DNA from: Euzebya sp051004735
GTDB lineage: Bacteria > Actinomycetota > Nitriliruptoria > Euzebyales > Euzebyaceae
Assembly (NCBI GenBank): GCA_051004735.1
Contig: JBPCKA010000069.1
Coordinates: 62,001-126,000 of the forward strand
Direction: 5' to 3'
DNA: 64,000 bases
The notes below the pieces were generated by a model. The model ran no database searches, was not told the origin of the DNA, and saw only the letters and a list, made by a program, of their open reading frames with translations. Shown here in pieces: positions 55,058-63,053 of this stretch (the first letter of the stretch is position 1; each line of letters opens with the position of its first letter). The position numbers and the translations under genes are program-made.

Positions 55058-55639
55058 ATGGAGAAGCCACTCGACGACCGAGTTGTCCTCGACAGCCAGA
55101 AACTGCGATGCCTGGCCCACCCCCTCCGTTCCCGATTGCTGAGCACCCTGCGCACCATCGGGCCCTCCACCTCCTCGATACTGGCCGACCGCCTGGACAC
55201 CAACACCGGCGCGACCAGCTATCACCTGCGGGAACTGGCCCGGGTGGGATTGGTTGAGGAAGAGTTGGACCGCGGCACGGCCCGCGAACGCTGGTGGCGG
55301 GCTGCCCACCAGATCACCTCATGGCGCGAGACCGACTTCGATGATGATCCCACCGACAAGGCGGCGGCAGACTGGCTGCTGGGAACCTACCTGCGGCTGA
55401 AGATTGGCTGGCTCGAAGACTGGCACGAGGCAAAGTCTGACTGGTCCAAGCAATGGCGCGCGGCCGCGGACAGCTCTGACCTACGCCTTCAACTGAGCCC
55501 TGCCCAACTGACCGCCCTGAACGCCGAACTCCATGAGGTCATCAGCCGGTACCGGCAGAACGGACCGGACAACACCACACTGGCCCAGCCGGTGATGGTG
55601 TTGTTGGACACCTTCCCCGCACCGGAGTTGTCCCTGTGA
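55058..55639 (+). CDS. ArsR-type winged-helix regulator
   Basis: 193 residues from ATG 55058. The N-terminal winged helix DSQKLRCLAHPLRSRLLSTL, SSILADRLDTNTGATSYHLR and ELARVGLVEEEL is that of ArsR/HTH_20 regulators. The C-terminal ~100 residues are helical (WLLGTYLRLKIGWLEDWHEA) and resemble the extended members that sit beside MFS exporters. TTGTGCACAA, a perfect palindrome at 55034-55043, lies 14 bases before the start as a possible operator, and CTCAGATCTGAG repeats lie farther upstream. The MFS gene overlaps its stop (GTGA), so the pair is an operon. Confidence 0.85.
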   Translation: MEKPLDDRVVLDSQKLRCLAHPLRSRLLSTLRTIGPSTSSILADRLDTNTGATSYHLRELARVGLVEEELDRGTARERWWRAAHQITSWRETDFDDDPTDKAAADWLLGTYLRLKIGWLEDWHEAKSDWSKQWRAAADSSDLRLQLSPAQLTALNAELHEVISRYRQNGPDNTTLAQPVMVLLDTFPAPELSL

Positions 55640-56898
55640 GCGCCGCCGACGCACATCTCCTGCGCCGTCGGTTTCTGATCCTGCGGGCACTGCGCTGGTT
55701 GCCGACCGGCCTCATCATCCCCGTCTTCATCCTCATCCTGCTGGATCGTGGCCTGACACTGGGCCAGGTCGGCCTGGTCACCGCGGTTCAGGGAGGGATG
55801 GTGTTCCTGCTGGAACTCCCCACCGGGGGGTTGGCTGACGCTGTCGGACGGCGCCAGACCCTGCTGCTGGCGGGCGCGTTCGATCTCATGAGCGTCGGAC
55901 TGCTGATCGTGGCCGATTCTGTGCCCCTATTGGTCGTGGTGATGGCCCTGCAAGGGGTGTACCGGGCACTGGAGAGCGGCCCGCTTGACGCGTGGTATGT
56001 GGACGCGGCCCAGGCTGCCGACCCCGATACCGACATCGAATCGGGGCTCTCCGGTGGGGGGGTCGTGCTAGGTATTGCGATTGCCGTGGGGACGCTGGCC
56101 AGCGGGGGTCTGGTGGCGTGGGCCCCGATCGGAGCGATCGATCCGTTGTTGAACCCGGTGGTCGTTGTCCTTGTCCTGCGCGTTGTCGAGATGGTCGCGA
56201 TCACGATGCTGATGACCCAGCCTGTCCCCTCCGATCAGCGTCCCTCCTACGGCGAGACCCTACGGGAGGTACCAACCGTCATCGCTGATGCCGTCCGGAT
56301 GGTGCGGGCCAGCCATGTGCTGCTGGCCCTGGTGGCTGTGGAGTTTCTGTGGGGTTTCGGCATGATCGCGTTTGAGACCTATACCCCGGCCAAGATGAAT
56401 GCCGTCCTGGGCAGCGCCGATCAGGCGGCCGCTCTGCTCGGACCGACCAACGCCGGGGCATGGGTGATCTCTGCCGCCGGAGCGGCGATGGTCCCGCTGG
56501 TGTCACGACGAATCTCTGCCCGCTGGACTGCGATCCTGCTGCGGCTGGCCCAGGGCGTCGTCACCGTCGGGATCGGGGTCGCCACCGGTCCGGTCGGGGT
56601 GATCGTGGCCTACGTCCTGACGCTGGGCGTCCATGGCGCCGCAAACCCGGTTCACCAGGGCCTGTTGCACCGAGCGGTCACCGACCCCACCCGCCGGGCA
56701 ACCGTGCTCTCGGCGAACAGCCTGACCGCCCATTTCGGTGGCGCGGTCGGCGGTATCGCACTAGGGGCACTGGCCGACGCCACCAGCCTGACCACGGCCA
56801 TCTCTGCGGGAGCGGCCGTGTTGGCTGTCGCCGCCCCCCTGTATCTCATCGCGCCCCGTACTGCGCCGGTCTCACCAGAGATGTCGGTGCCGGCCTGA
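55636..56898 (+). CDS. MFS family exporter
   Basis: 420 residues with about twelve membrane helices. The loop after helix 2 is GGLADAVGRRQTLLL, the MFS motif A. Further helices include VVVMALQGVYRALESGPLDA and VAVEFLWGFGMIAFETYTP. The subfamily resembles drug-efflux transporters controlled by an adjacent ArsR-type repressor. Substrate unknown. GTG 55636 overlaps the regulator stop. Confidence 0.88.
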   Translation: MSAADAHLLRRRFLILRALRWLPTGLIIPVFILILLDRGLTLGQVGLVTAVQGGMVFLLELPTGGLADAVGRRQTLLLAGAFDLMSVGLLIVADSVPLLVVVMALQGVYRALESGPLDAWYVDAAQAADPDTDIESGLSGGGVVLGIAIAVGTLASGGLVAWAPIGAIDPLLNPVVVVLVLRVVEMVAITMLMTQPVPSDQRPSYGETLREVPTVIADAVRMVRASHVLLALVAVEFLWGFGMIAFETYTPAKMNAVLGSADQAAALLGPTNAGAWVISAAGAAMVPLVSRRISARWTAILLRLAQGVVTVGIGVATGPVGVIVAYVLTLGVHGAANPVHQGLLHRAVTDPTRRATVLSANSLTAHFGGAVGGIALGALADATSLTTAISAGAAVLAVAAPLYLIAPRTAPVSPEMSVPA

Positions 56899-57218
56899 GG
56901 GGCACCGCGACGAGATAGGCACTGGAGTCCACCCTCCGAAACGCTACGTCTCAGAGCGGGTTTCCCAACTCCGGCACCGTCGACCCGGAGGCCGTTGGTG
57001 CTGGTACGGGCTACTAGCCGACAATCATCTACGAGGATCCGGTCCGGTGAAGGACCTCGCCCGATCGATGAGGCCGACGGTCGTAGCCGCTGATGTAGAC
57101 GAAAGTCTCCGAGCGGGTTTGTGGAGGGTGAACACCACTACCTATCAAGGCAGTCACTGTAGCGCCGACGTCATCGCTTTCACGGGTTATGCACAGCCAA
57201 CGGTCACCGCCCTGACGA
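56899..57218. other. Non-coding gap, nothing recognised
   Basis: The 320 bases between the MFS and FHA-LuxR stops contain only short frames with no family likeness. Two similar words, CTCAGAGCGGGTTT near 56951 and CTCCGAGCGGGTTT near 57108, are the only repeat noticed. No tRNA, terminator with T-run or gene remnant was recognised. Confidence 0.5.
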
Positions 57219-57803
57219 TCAGATCTCCTCGAACAGGCCCATTCGCATGGCCGCGGCGACCGCGGCCGTCCTGTTGCGAGCTCCCAGCCGATCAAAGACC
57301 TCTTGGCAGTGGGCCTTCACCGTGCGTTCGGTCACTCCCAACTTCTCTGCGATCTCGGGGTTGGTCAGGCCTTCCTTGAGGAATTCAAGGACCTCGCTTT
57401 GCCGGGGGGACAGGATGGGCTTGGCCTCCAGCGGCTCGAGTTCCATGACCTCGGTGTCGTCATCGCCCGACATGTTGGCGCTGCGATCCTCAAACCGGGC
57501 CTCAACGTTGCCGAACTTGACGATGTCGCCATGTTTCAGCGCGGCAGAGCCCTGCACCTGCCCGTCGTTGACCCAGGTCCCACCGGTCGATTTGAGGTCT
57601 TCGATCAGGACGGCACCTGCCGTCTTGCGAATCGCGGCGTGTGCTCGGGAGACATGAGGGTCGTCCAGCACCAGATCGGAGGTCGAGCGGCGTCCGAGGA
57701 TCTGCTCATCGGCGTCGATCACCAGCACCCGGCCCTTGTGTGGGCCTTCGCTGGTCACCACGAACATCGGTAGCGGCGTGAGCCGTTTGGCTGGTCCTAC
57801 CAC
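57219..57803 (-). CDS. FHA domain fused to LuxR-type DNA-binding domain
   Basis: 194 residues. The FHA domain (about 12-110) has QILGRRSTSDLVLDDPHVSR and AHAAIRK, with the Arg/Ser/His residues that bind phosphothreonine. A short acidic linker leads to a LuxR helix-turn-helix (LSPRQSEVLEFLKEGLTNPE, LGVTERTVKAHCQEVFDRLG). This unites phospho-Thr recognition and transcription control, suggesting input from a Ser/Thr kinase; no such kinase is in the window. The start overlaps the PHP stop by 7 bases, so the two genes form an operon. Confidence 0.88.
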   Translation of the reverse strand: MVGPAKRLTPLPMFVVTSEGPHKGRVLVIDADEQILGRRSTSDLVLDDPHVSRAHAAIRKTAGAVLIEDLKSTGGTWVNDGQVQGSAALKHGDIVKFGNVEARFEDRSANMSGDDDTEVMELEPLEAKPILSPRQSEVLEFLKEGLTNPEIAEKLGVTERTVKAHCQEVFDRLGARNRTAAVAAAMRMGLFEEI

Positions 57804-58651
57804 TGGCTGAGTTCACCTCCGGCCCTGGAACGAAGTTCAGCGACCACTAGATCATGCGTGCAGTCAGTACCCATGGTTGCTGATTGTGCCTCACCATGGA
57901 AGTCGCTGCCGCGAGTCACCACCAAACCCCGCGCGGCCGCCACCCGGTGCCACGTTCGGGCTGCGTCGGGCTCATAGGACTCTCGCGGTGACTCGATACC
58001 CGCCAGCCCCGCGGTACACATCGCGGCCAGGGTGTGATGATCAACCCCACCCCAGGTGGGATGTGCCAGAACCGCCGCCCCGCCGGCAGAACGGATCAAC
58101 TCGACGGACTGAACAGGGCTCAGGGCCCCTTTCGGCACGTAGGCCGGGCATCCCTCTCCCAACCATTCGGCAAACGCCTGTCCGATGGTGCCCACAATCC
58201 CGGCTTGCACCATTGCCCGCGCCACATGGGGACGTCCGATGCTGGCCGATCCGGCACCAACCAACATGGCCTCGGCGTCCACGGTGCCGCCCTGGTCATT
58301 CACCTTGGCGATCATGGCCAGGGCCCGGTCACGACGCGCGGTTCGCAGCCGTGCCAGTTCGCGCGTCAGTGGGTTGTCGCCCTCATCAATCCAGTAGCCC
58401 AGCAGGTGCACGCTGCGTGGCGGGCCAGGGACCCCTACGGGCGGGGGACTCTCGGCGGACAACTCCACCGCCGGAATCCACTCCATTCCAAAGGTCTCAC
58501 AGGCCTCCTGAGCCTCGGCGAAGTGGTCCACGGTGTCGTGATCGCTGATTGCCAACCCCTCAAGCCCTGACGCCCATGCCATCCGTGCCAGGTCAAACGG
58601 GCCAGCGCGGCCGTCGGAGTAGGTCGTGTGGCAGTGCATGTCGACACCCAT
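57797..58651 (-). CDS. PHP-domain phosphoesterase
   Basis: 284 residues from ATG 58651. The PHP metal motifs are MHCHTTYSDGR, AISDHDTVDH, PAVELSAE, AVLAHPTWGG and the C-terminal TRGSDFHG. The family (YciV/RNase AM, TrpH-like) includes 5'-3' exoribonucleases and 3',5'-nucleotide bisphosphatases; which one applies here is not clear. In-frame codons to 58684 give an 11-residue extension; I prefer the internal ATG because family members begin close to the first HxH. It is followed by an FHA-LuxR regulator gene. Confidence 0.87.
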   Translation of the reverse strand: MGVDMHCHTTYSDGRAGPFDLARMAWASGLEGLAISDHDTVDHFAEAQEACETFGMEWIPAVELSAESPPPVGVPGPPRSVHLLGYWIDEGDNPLTRELARLRTARRDRALAMIAKVNDQGGTVDAEAMLVGAGSASIGRPHVARAMVQAGIVGTIGQAFAEWLGEGCPAYVPKGALSPVQSVELIRSAGGAAVLAHPTWGGVDHHTLAAMCTAGLAGIESPRESYEPDAARTWHRVAAARGLVVTRGSDFHGEAQSATMGTDCTHDLVVAELRSRAGGELSQW

Positions 58652-58709
58652 CCCCTTGACGATATGTGGCAGGTGCGACACCACTCACCAGTCGGCTACC
58701 CGGTGGTCA

Positions 58710-59525
58710 TCAGGTCACGGGGAGCAGGCGCGCCTTCCAGACCTCTTCGTGGGGCCAGGTTCGTGCCCACTGCGGGGTGACGAAGTCGTAGGACGTGACG
58801 GAGTCCGCAGGTGCCGTCAACTCGATGAAGTCAAGCACTTCAAAGCCGCTGGCGCGCAGCAAGCGGATCATCGCTCCGGGCGGCAGATGGAACTCTGTAA
58901 CCGAAGGCTCGGTGTGTGCGGGACGGATGTCGCCGGCGGGAACGTCAACCTCAGGCCAGTCAAACCGGTACATGTCGTTCCACGGGCGCTGCAGTCGGTC
59001 CAGTGCCGGAACGCTGCCATCCAGCGGCATACAGGCCATGAGCAGTGGGTGGTTGCCCAGAAAGCGAAGCTCGCCGCCGGGCCGTAGGACCCGGGCGGCC
59101 TCGGGGATCCAGCGGTACGGATCGGCCCATATCGCTGCCCCGTACTCGCTGATCGCCAGATCAAAGCTCGAGTCGGCCAAGGGCAGCCGTTCACCGCGAG
59201 CCTGGATCAGCGGAAAGAACTCCTCATACTCAGCCTGTTTGGCCGCGGTGATTCGCAACTGGCCCTCGGTCGGATCGATGGCAACCGGTCGTCCGCCACG
59301 ACGCAGGACATAGGCCGATACATAGCCGGTGCCAGATCCGATCTCCAAAACGTCCTTGTCCTGTACTCCCTGGATCAGCCCAACCTGGTCATCGAGGGCA
59401 TGGAAGCATCCCCATCGCACGTCAGAGGCCGCCCACGCCCGGTCGGCCAGTGCGGTCTCCGATTCGGTCCGGCTGCCCCAGTGCTGCTGGTTTCTGGGCA
59501 GGAAGTCATCGGCTGTCGGTGTCAT
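58710..59525 (-). CDS. SAM-dependent methyltransferase (class I)
   Basis: 271 residues from ATG 59525. The SAM motif VLEIGSGTGYVSAYVLRRGG, acidic residue in VAIDPTEGQL, and DLAISEYGAAIWADPYRWIP followed by VLRPGGELRFLG fit Methyltransf_11-type enzymes. The product may methylate a small molecule or lipid; no substrate clue is present. It is divergent from a second methyltransferase gene with 35 bases between the starts. Codons upstream of 59525 overlap that gene. Confidence 0.87.
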   Translation of the reverse strand: MTPTADDFLPRNQQHWGSRTESETALADRAWAASDVRWGCFHALDDQVGLIQGVQDKDVLEIGSGTGYVSAYVLRRGGRPVAIDPTEGQLRITAAKQAEYEEFFPLIQARGERLPLADSSFDLAISEYGAAIWADPYRWIPEAARVLRPGGELRFLGNHPLLMACMPLDGSVPALDRLQRPWNDMYRFDWPEVDVPAGDIRPAHTEPSVTEFHLPPGAMIRLLRASGFEVLDFIELTAPADSVTSYDFVTPQWARTWPHEEVWKARLLPVT

Positions 59526-59560
59526 GGCGCGGATGGTGGCAGGTCCGCGATGATGATTCC

Positions 59561-60274
59561 ATGGACACGCAGTGGTGGAACGACTTCTTCGACCGTACCT
59601 ACACCGACACCTGGGCCAGCGCGGGCATGTTCGACCGGACGGCTGAAGAGGTGACGGGGGTGGTGGTCCTGTTGGGTGCAGACCACCCTCTCCGAATTCT
59701 CGACGCCCCGTGCGGATTCGGTCGCCACAGCGCGGTACTGCACGCGATGGGTCACCAGGTGACAGGCATCGACCTGTCCAGCGACCAGTTGGCATTGGCC
59801 CGGGAGCGTAACCCCGGACCCACCTATGTCCAGGCGGATCTGCGAACGCCGCCGCCGGGCCCCTATGACGCGGTGCTGAACCTGTTCAGCTCGATCGGCT
59901 ATTTCGATGATCCCGCCCAGGACCGGGCGGCCATCCAGGCCTGGCATGCGGTACTTCGACCCGGCGGGACGCTGCTGATCGAAACCAACCACCGCGACCG
60001 TCTGGCGCTGATCCACCAGCCCGGCCAGGTGCTGCCGATCGGCACCGACGGTGCGGTGGAGTTCGGCACCATGGACTGGGTCACCGGGATCATGCACCGC
60101 ACCGTGCGCTACGCCGATGGCAACGAACGGGAATTTGCTGTGCGCTGCTACACCGCCACCGAGCTGACGGGGATGGTCCGGCAAACAGGCTTCAGCCAGG
60201 TCGAGGTTTTCGGGGATTGGCAGGGTTTACCGATCAGCCCTGAGACCCGGCTGATCCTTCGGGCCCGGCGATAG
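59561..60274 (+). CDS. SAM-dependent methyltransferase (class I), second copy type
   Basis: 237 residues from ATG 59561 (MDTQWWNDFFDRTYTDTW). Motif I is ILDAPCGFGRHSAVLHAMGH, the acidic residue lies in VTGIDLSSDQLALAR, then DAVLNLFSSIGYFDD and VLRPGGTLLIETNHRD. The FDRTYTDTW start and SIGYFDD motif are common in small-molecule methyltransferases. It is divergent from the gene at 59525 but only distantly alike, so not a recent duplicate. Confidence 0.87.
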   Translation: MDTQWWNDFFDRTYTDTWASAGMFDRTAEEVTGVVVLLGADHPLRILDAPCGFGRHSAVLHAMGHQVTGIDLSSDQLALARERNPGPTYVQADLRTPPPGPYDAVLNLFSSIGYFDDPAQDRAAIQAWHAVLRPGGTLLIETNHRDRLALIHQPGQVLPIGTDGAVEFGTMDWVTGIMHRTVRYADGNEREFAVRCYTATELTGMVRQTGFSQVEVFGDWQGLPISPETRLILRARR

Positions 60275-60295
60275 CCTGACCCACAAACGTTCGGC

Positions 60296-61432
60296 TCAGG
60301 TGAACGCGTTGATGCCGGTCAGATGGCGCCCCAGCAGCAGACGCTGGATCTGACTGGTCCCCTCGTACAGCGTGGTCACCCGTGCATCACGCAGATAGCG
60401 GCCGACCGGGTACTCATCGGAGTAGCCGTACCCGCCGTGCACCTGTACCGCGCGGTTGGCGTTTCTGACCGCAGCCTCGGAGCAAAACGTCTTGGCAACA
60501 CTTGACTCCACGGTGTGGCGCTCGCCCTTGTCGTGCTTCCACGCCACCTTCCAGTACAGCGCCCGGCTGGCCTCAAGATCCAGATAGATCTCGCTCAGCA
60601 GTTCCTGCACCAACTGGAATCCGGCGATCTTCTTGCCGAACTGTTCGCGGACCATCGCGTAGTCAAGGGCAGAGTCCATACACGCCTGAGAGATCCCGGT
60701 GCAACCCGCCGCCAGGCTGAACCGCCCGTTGTCCAGACTGTGTAGCGCGATACGCAGGCCCTTGCCGACCTCGCCCAGGACATTGGCGCCGGGGACCCGC
60801 ACGTCGGTCAGCGTGACCTCGGCGGTGTCCCCCGCCCGCAGGCCAAGCTTGCCGTGCAGGGGGGTGCCGGCATATCCGGGCGAATCCTGGGGAACCAGGA
60901 AGGCAGTGATGCCGTCGTCGGTCTGGGCATACACGACCGTCAGCAGGCCACGCGAGCCGTTGGTGATCCACATCTTCGAGCCGTTCAGGACCCAGTCCCC
61001 GCCATCGGAGCGGGCATAGCTCTTCATACCGTTCGGGTTGGACCCGTGATCGGGTTCGGTCAACCCGAAGGCGCCAAGCCCCTCACCGGCCAGACGTGGC
61101 AGCCACTCAGACTTCTGCTCCTCGGTCCCGTAGTTCAACAGCGAGGAGGAAACCAGTCCCAGGTTCACGCTGATCATCGACCGGATCGAGGCGTCCGTAC
61201 GTCCGGTCTCCTCAACGATCAGCCCGTAGGACAGGTAGTCAAGACCCATCCCGCCGAACTCCTCAGGGATGGTCGCGCCCAGGAAACCGACCTCAAACAG
61301 CTTGGGGACCACCTCTTCGGGAAACGCCTCGGTGCGGTCCAGTTCACGGGCATTGGGTGCCAGTTCGCGGTCGCAGAAATCCTTGGCCAACTGCCGGATC
61401 CCCGCCTGCTCCTCGGTCAGATCAAAGTCCAT
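60296..61432 (-). CDS. Acyl-CoA dehydrogenase
   Basis: 378 residues from ATG 61432 (MDFDLTEEQAGIRQLAKDF). FAD signature GLTEPDHGSNPNGM, then VLNGSKMWITNGS, CTGISQACMDSALDYAMVRE, and the catalytic-base region YEGTSQIQRLLLGR with Glu 357. The enzyme makes the trans-2-enoyl-CoA in fatty-acid or branched-chain oxidation, passing electrons to ETF. The chain-length class cannot be fixed from sequence; the Glu position is that of short- and medium-chain types. Codons to 61804 overlap the Nudix gene and are a shadow. Confidence 0.93.
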   Translation of the reverse strand: MDFDLTEEQAGIRQLAKDFCDRELAPNARELDRTEAFPEEVVPKLFEVGFLGATIPEEFGGMGLDYLSYGLIVEETGRTDASIRSMISVNLGLVSSSLLNYGTEEQKSEWLPRLAGEGLGAFGLTEPDHGSNPNGMKSYARSDGGDWVLNGSKMWITNGSRGLLTVVYAQTDDGITAFLVPQDSPGYAGTPLHGKLGLRAGDTAEVTLTDVRVPGANVLGEVGKGLRIALHSLDNGRFSLAAGCTGISQACMDSALDYAMVREQFGKKIAGFQLVQELLSEIYLDLEASRALYWKVAWKHDKGERHTVESSVAKTFCSEAAVRNANRAVQVHGGYGYSDEYPVGRYLRDARVTTLYEGTSQIQRLLLGRHLTGINAFT

Positions 61433-61538
61433 TGGCGGCAGCCTAGACCGTCCTGCCCCACCACCACGATGTGTGTCGGTGGCTGCACCTGAGGCGTCTA
61501 TGTACCGACACACACCGGGGGTGGGTACAACCGGGGGC

Positions 61539-61973
61539 ATGAGCACCGTGGAGAAGACCCCGACGCCGCGTCCGATCGTGGGCGTGGGAGCGATCGTGGT
61601 CCGCGATGGCCGGTTGCTGGTCGTTCGGCGCGGAAACGACCCGTTCAAGGGCCACTGGTCGGTTCCCGGCGGCCGCCTTGAGTTCGGCGAGACGCTGGCC
61701 GCAGGTGCCGTGAGGGAACTACAGGAGGAAACCGGGCTGATCGGACGTGCGGTTGGTCTGTGTGGCCTGGCCGAGCGGATGAGCGAGGGCGGCCACATCG
61801 TCATCTGTGACTACTGGGTCCACGTCTCCGGCCACGCAGAGCCGGTCGCCGGAGACGATGCGACCGAGGTCGCCTTCGTCACCCGGACCCAACTGCAGGC
61901 CCGGCAATCGGTTCCCCTGCTGAAGGAATTCCTGGTCGCCCATGATGTCTGGGAGCAGATGGTTGAGGAGTGA
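61539..61973 (+). CDS. Nudix hydrolase
   Basis: 144 residues from ATG 61539. The Nudix box is complete: GRLEFGETLAAGAVREL and QEETGLIG (GX5EX7REUXEEXGU). VVRDGRLLVVRRGNDPFKGH and WSVPGG precede it. Enzymes of this type cleave NDP-X compounds such as oxidised nucleotides, ADP-ribose or NADH. It is divergent from the acyl-CoA dehydrogenase (106-base gap) and convergent with an EamA exporter, 6 bases between stops. Confidence 0.9.
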   Translation: MSTVEKTPTPRPIVGVGAIVVRDGRLLVVRRGNDPFKGHWSVPGGRLEFGETLAAGAVRELQEETGLIGRAVGLCGLAERMSEGGHIVICDYWVHVSGHAEPVAGDDATEVAFVTRTQLQARQSVPLLKEFLVAHDVWEQMVEE

Positions 61974-61979
61974 ACACGC

Positions 61980-62900
61980 TCACATGACCACGTCAACCGG
62001 GGTGACGGCTCGCTCACCGGTTGCGGCCAGGAACACCCCCGCCAGGATCACCGGTGCCCCCACGGCCAGCAGCGGAGGCGGGACCTCCCCCAGCAACGCC
62101 AGGGCCAGCAGGCTGCTGGCAACGGGCTCGCTCAATACCACCACGGCAACGATCGTGGCCGGCACCGCGCCCATCACCTGGTTGAACACGGTATGGCCCA
62201 ACAGTTGGGGACCCACGATCAGCCCGAGTATCGCCAGCCACGTGACGGTGTCAAAACCAACCAGTGGCGCCCCGAAGCCCGCCGCCGCGACTGCCAGGAC
62301 CACCGCGGCGGTGCCATACACCCACGCACCGTAGGTGGTGACCGCCAGGGTCTGGCGGCTGCGCTCTCCGATCAGCAGGTAGCCACTGCCCGCTGCTGCC
62401 CCGGCAAGCGCCATCGCATCGCCCAGCAATGGGTTTGATCCGGTCGCACCCTGGCCGGCGTCGCCCACCGCGACGATGACAGCCCCAAGGACGGATATGC
62501 CGATGCCCAGCCAGGTGCGTCGACTGGGCGGGCGCCCCAGCACCAGCCAGGTGCCAAGACCGACGAACAACGGTGCCGTGGTGGTGAACACCACCGCCGA
62601 GGCGACAGAGGTGTAGCTGAACGCCCCGATGAACAGGGCGAAGTGGACGGCCAGGAACGCCCCGCCAAGCACCAGGGTGCGGCGCTGGGCCGCGGTGGGC
62701 CTGACACGAGCTCGCGCTGCGAATGGCAGCAGCACCAGCGCCCCGCCGGCAGAGCGCCAAAAGGCCAGGGCCAGCGCGGGCGCCGCGGCCACCCGGATCA
62801 GGATGGCGGCGAAGGAGACGGCGACAACGCCCAGGGCCAGCAGCAGGCGCAGGGTGACGGGGCGTGGCGTCGAAGGAAGGTCGGTCAGGGGCACGACCAT
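61980..62900 (-). CDS. EamA/DMT family exporter
   Basis: 306 residues from ATG 62900. Ten membrane helices in two EamA repeats: LLALGVVAVSFAAILIRVAA, FWRSAGGALVLLPFAA, FSYTSVASAVVFTTTAPLFV; and in the second half DAMALAGAAAGSGYLLIGER, VGPQLLGHTVFNQVMGAVPA and VLSEPVASSLLALALLGE. Members export amino acids, nucleotides or other metabolites. The frame is open far upstream to 63992, but that part is antisense to the next gene and has no membrane character. Confidence 0.88.
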   Translation of the reverse strand: MVVPLTDLPSTPRPVTLRLLLALGVVAVSFAAILIRVAAAPALALAFWRSAGGALVLLPFAARARVRPTAAQRRTLVLGGAFLAVHFALFIGAFSYTSVASAVVFTTTAPLFVGLGTWLVLGRPPSRRTWLGIGISVLGAVIVAVGDAGQGATGSNPLLGDAMALAGAAAGSGYLLIGERSRQTLAVTTYGAWVYGTAAVVLAVAAAGFGAPLVGFDTVTWLAILGLIVGPQLLGHTVFNQVMGAVPATIVAVVVLSEPVASSLLALALLGEVPPPLLAVGAPVILAGVFLAATGERAVTPVDVVM

Positions 62901-63053
62901 CCATCGTGCCCGCCCACGCTGCCTCAGACAGTGCCGGCGATGGGTCCACACCTGTGCAGGCCCTATACTCCCCCAAGTCCATGCCGCCGACCGGGCGGCC
63001 GGCTGCCCCTCATGGCGTAGCCCCCACCGTTTCCCAAGGAGCCCGCAGACGCG

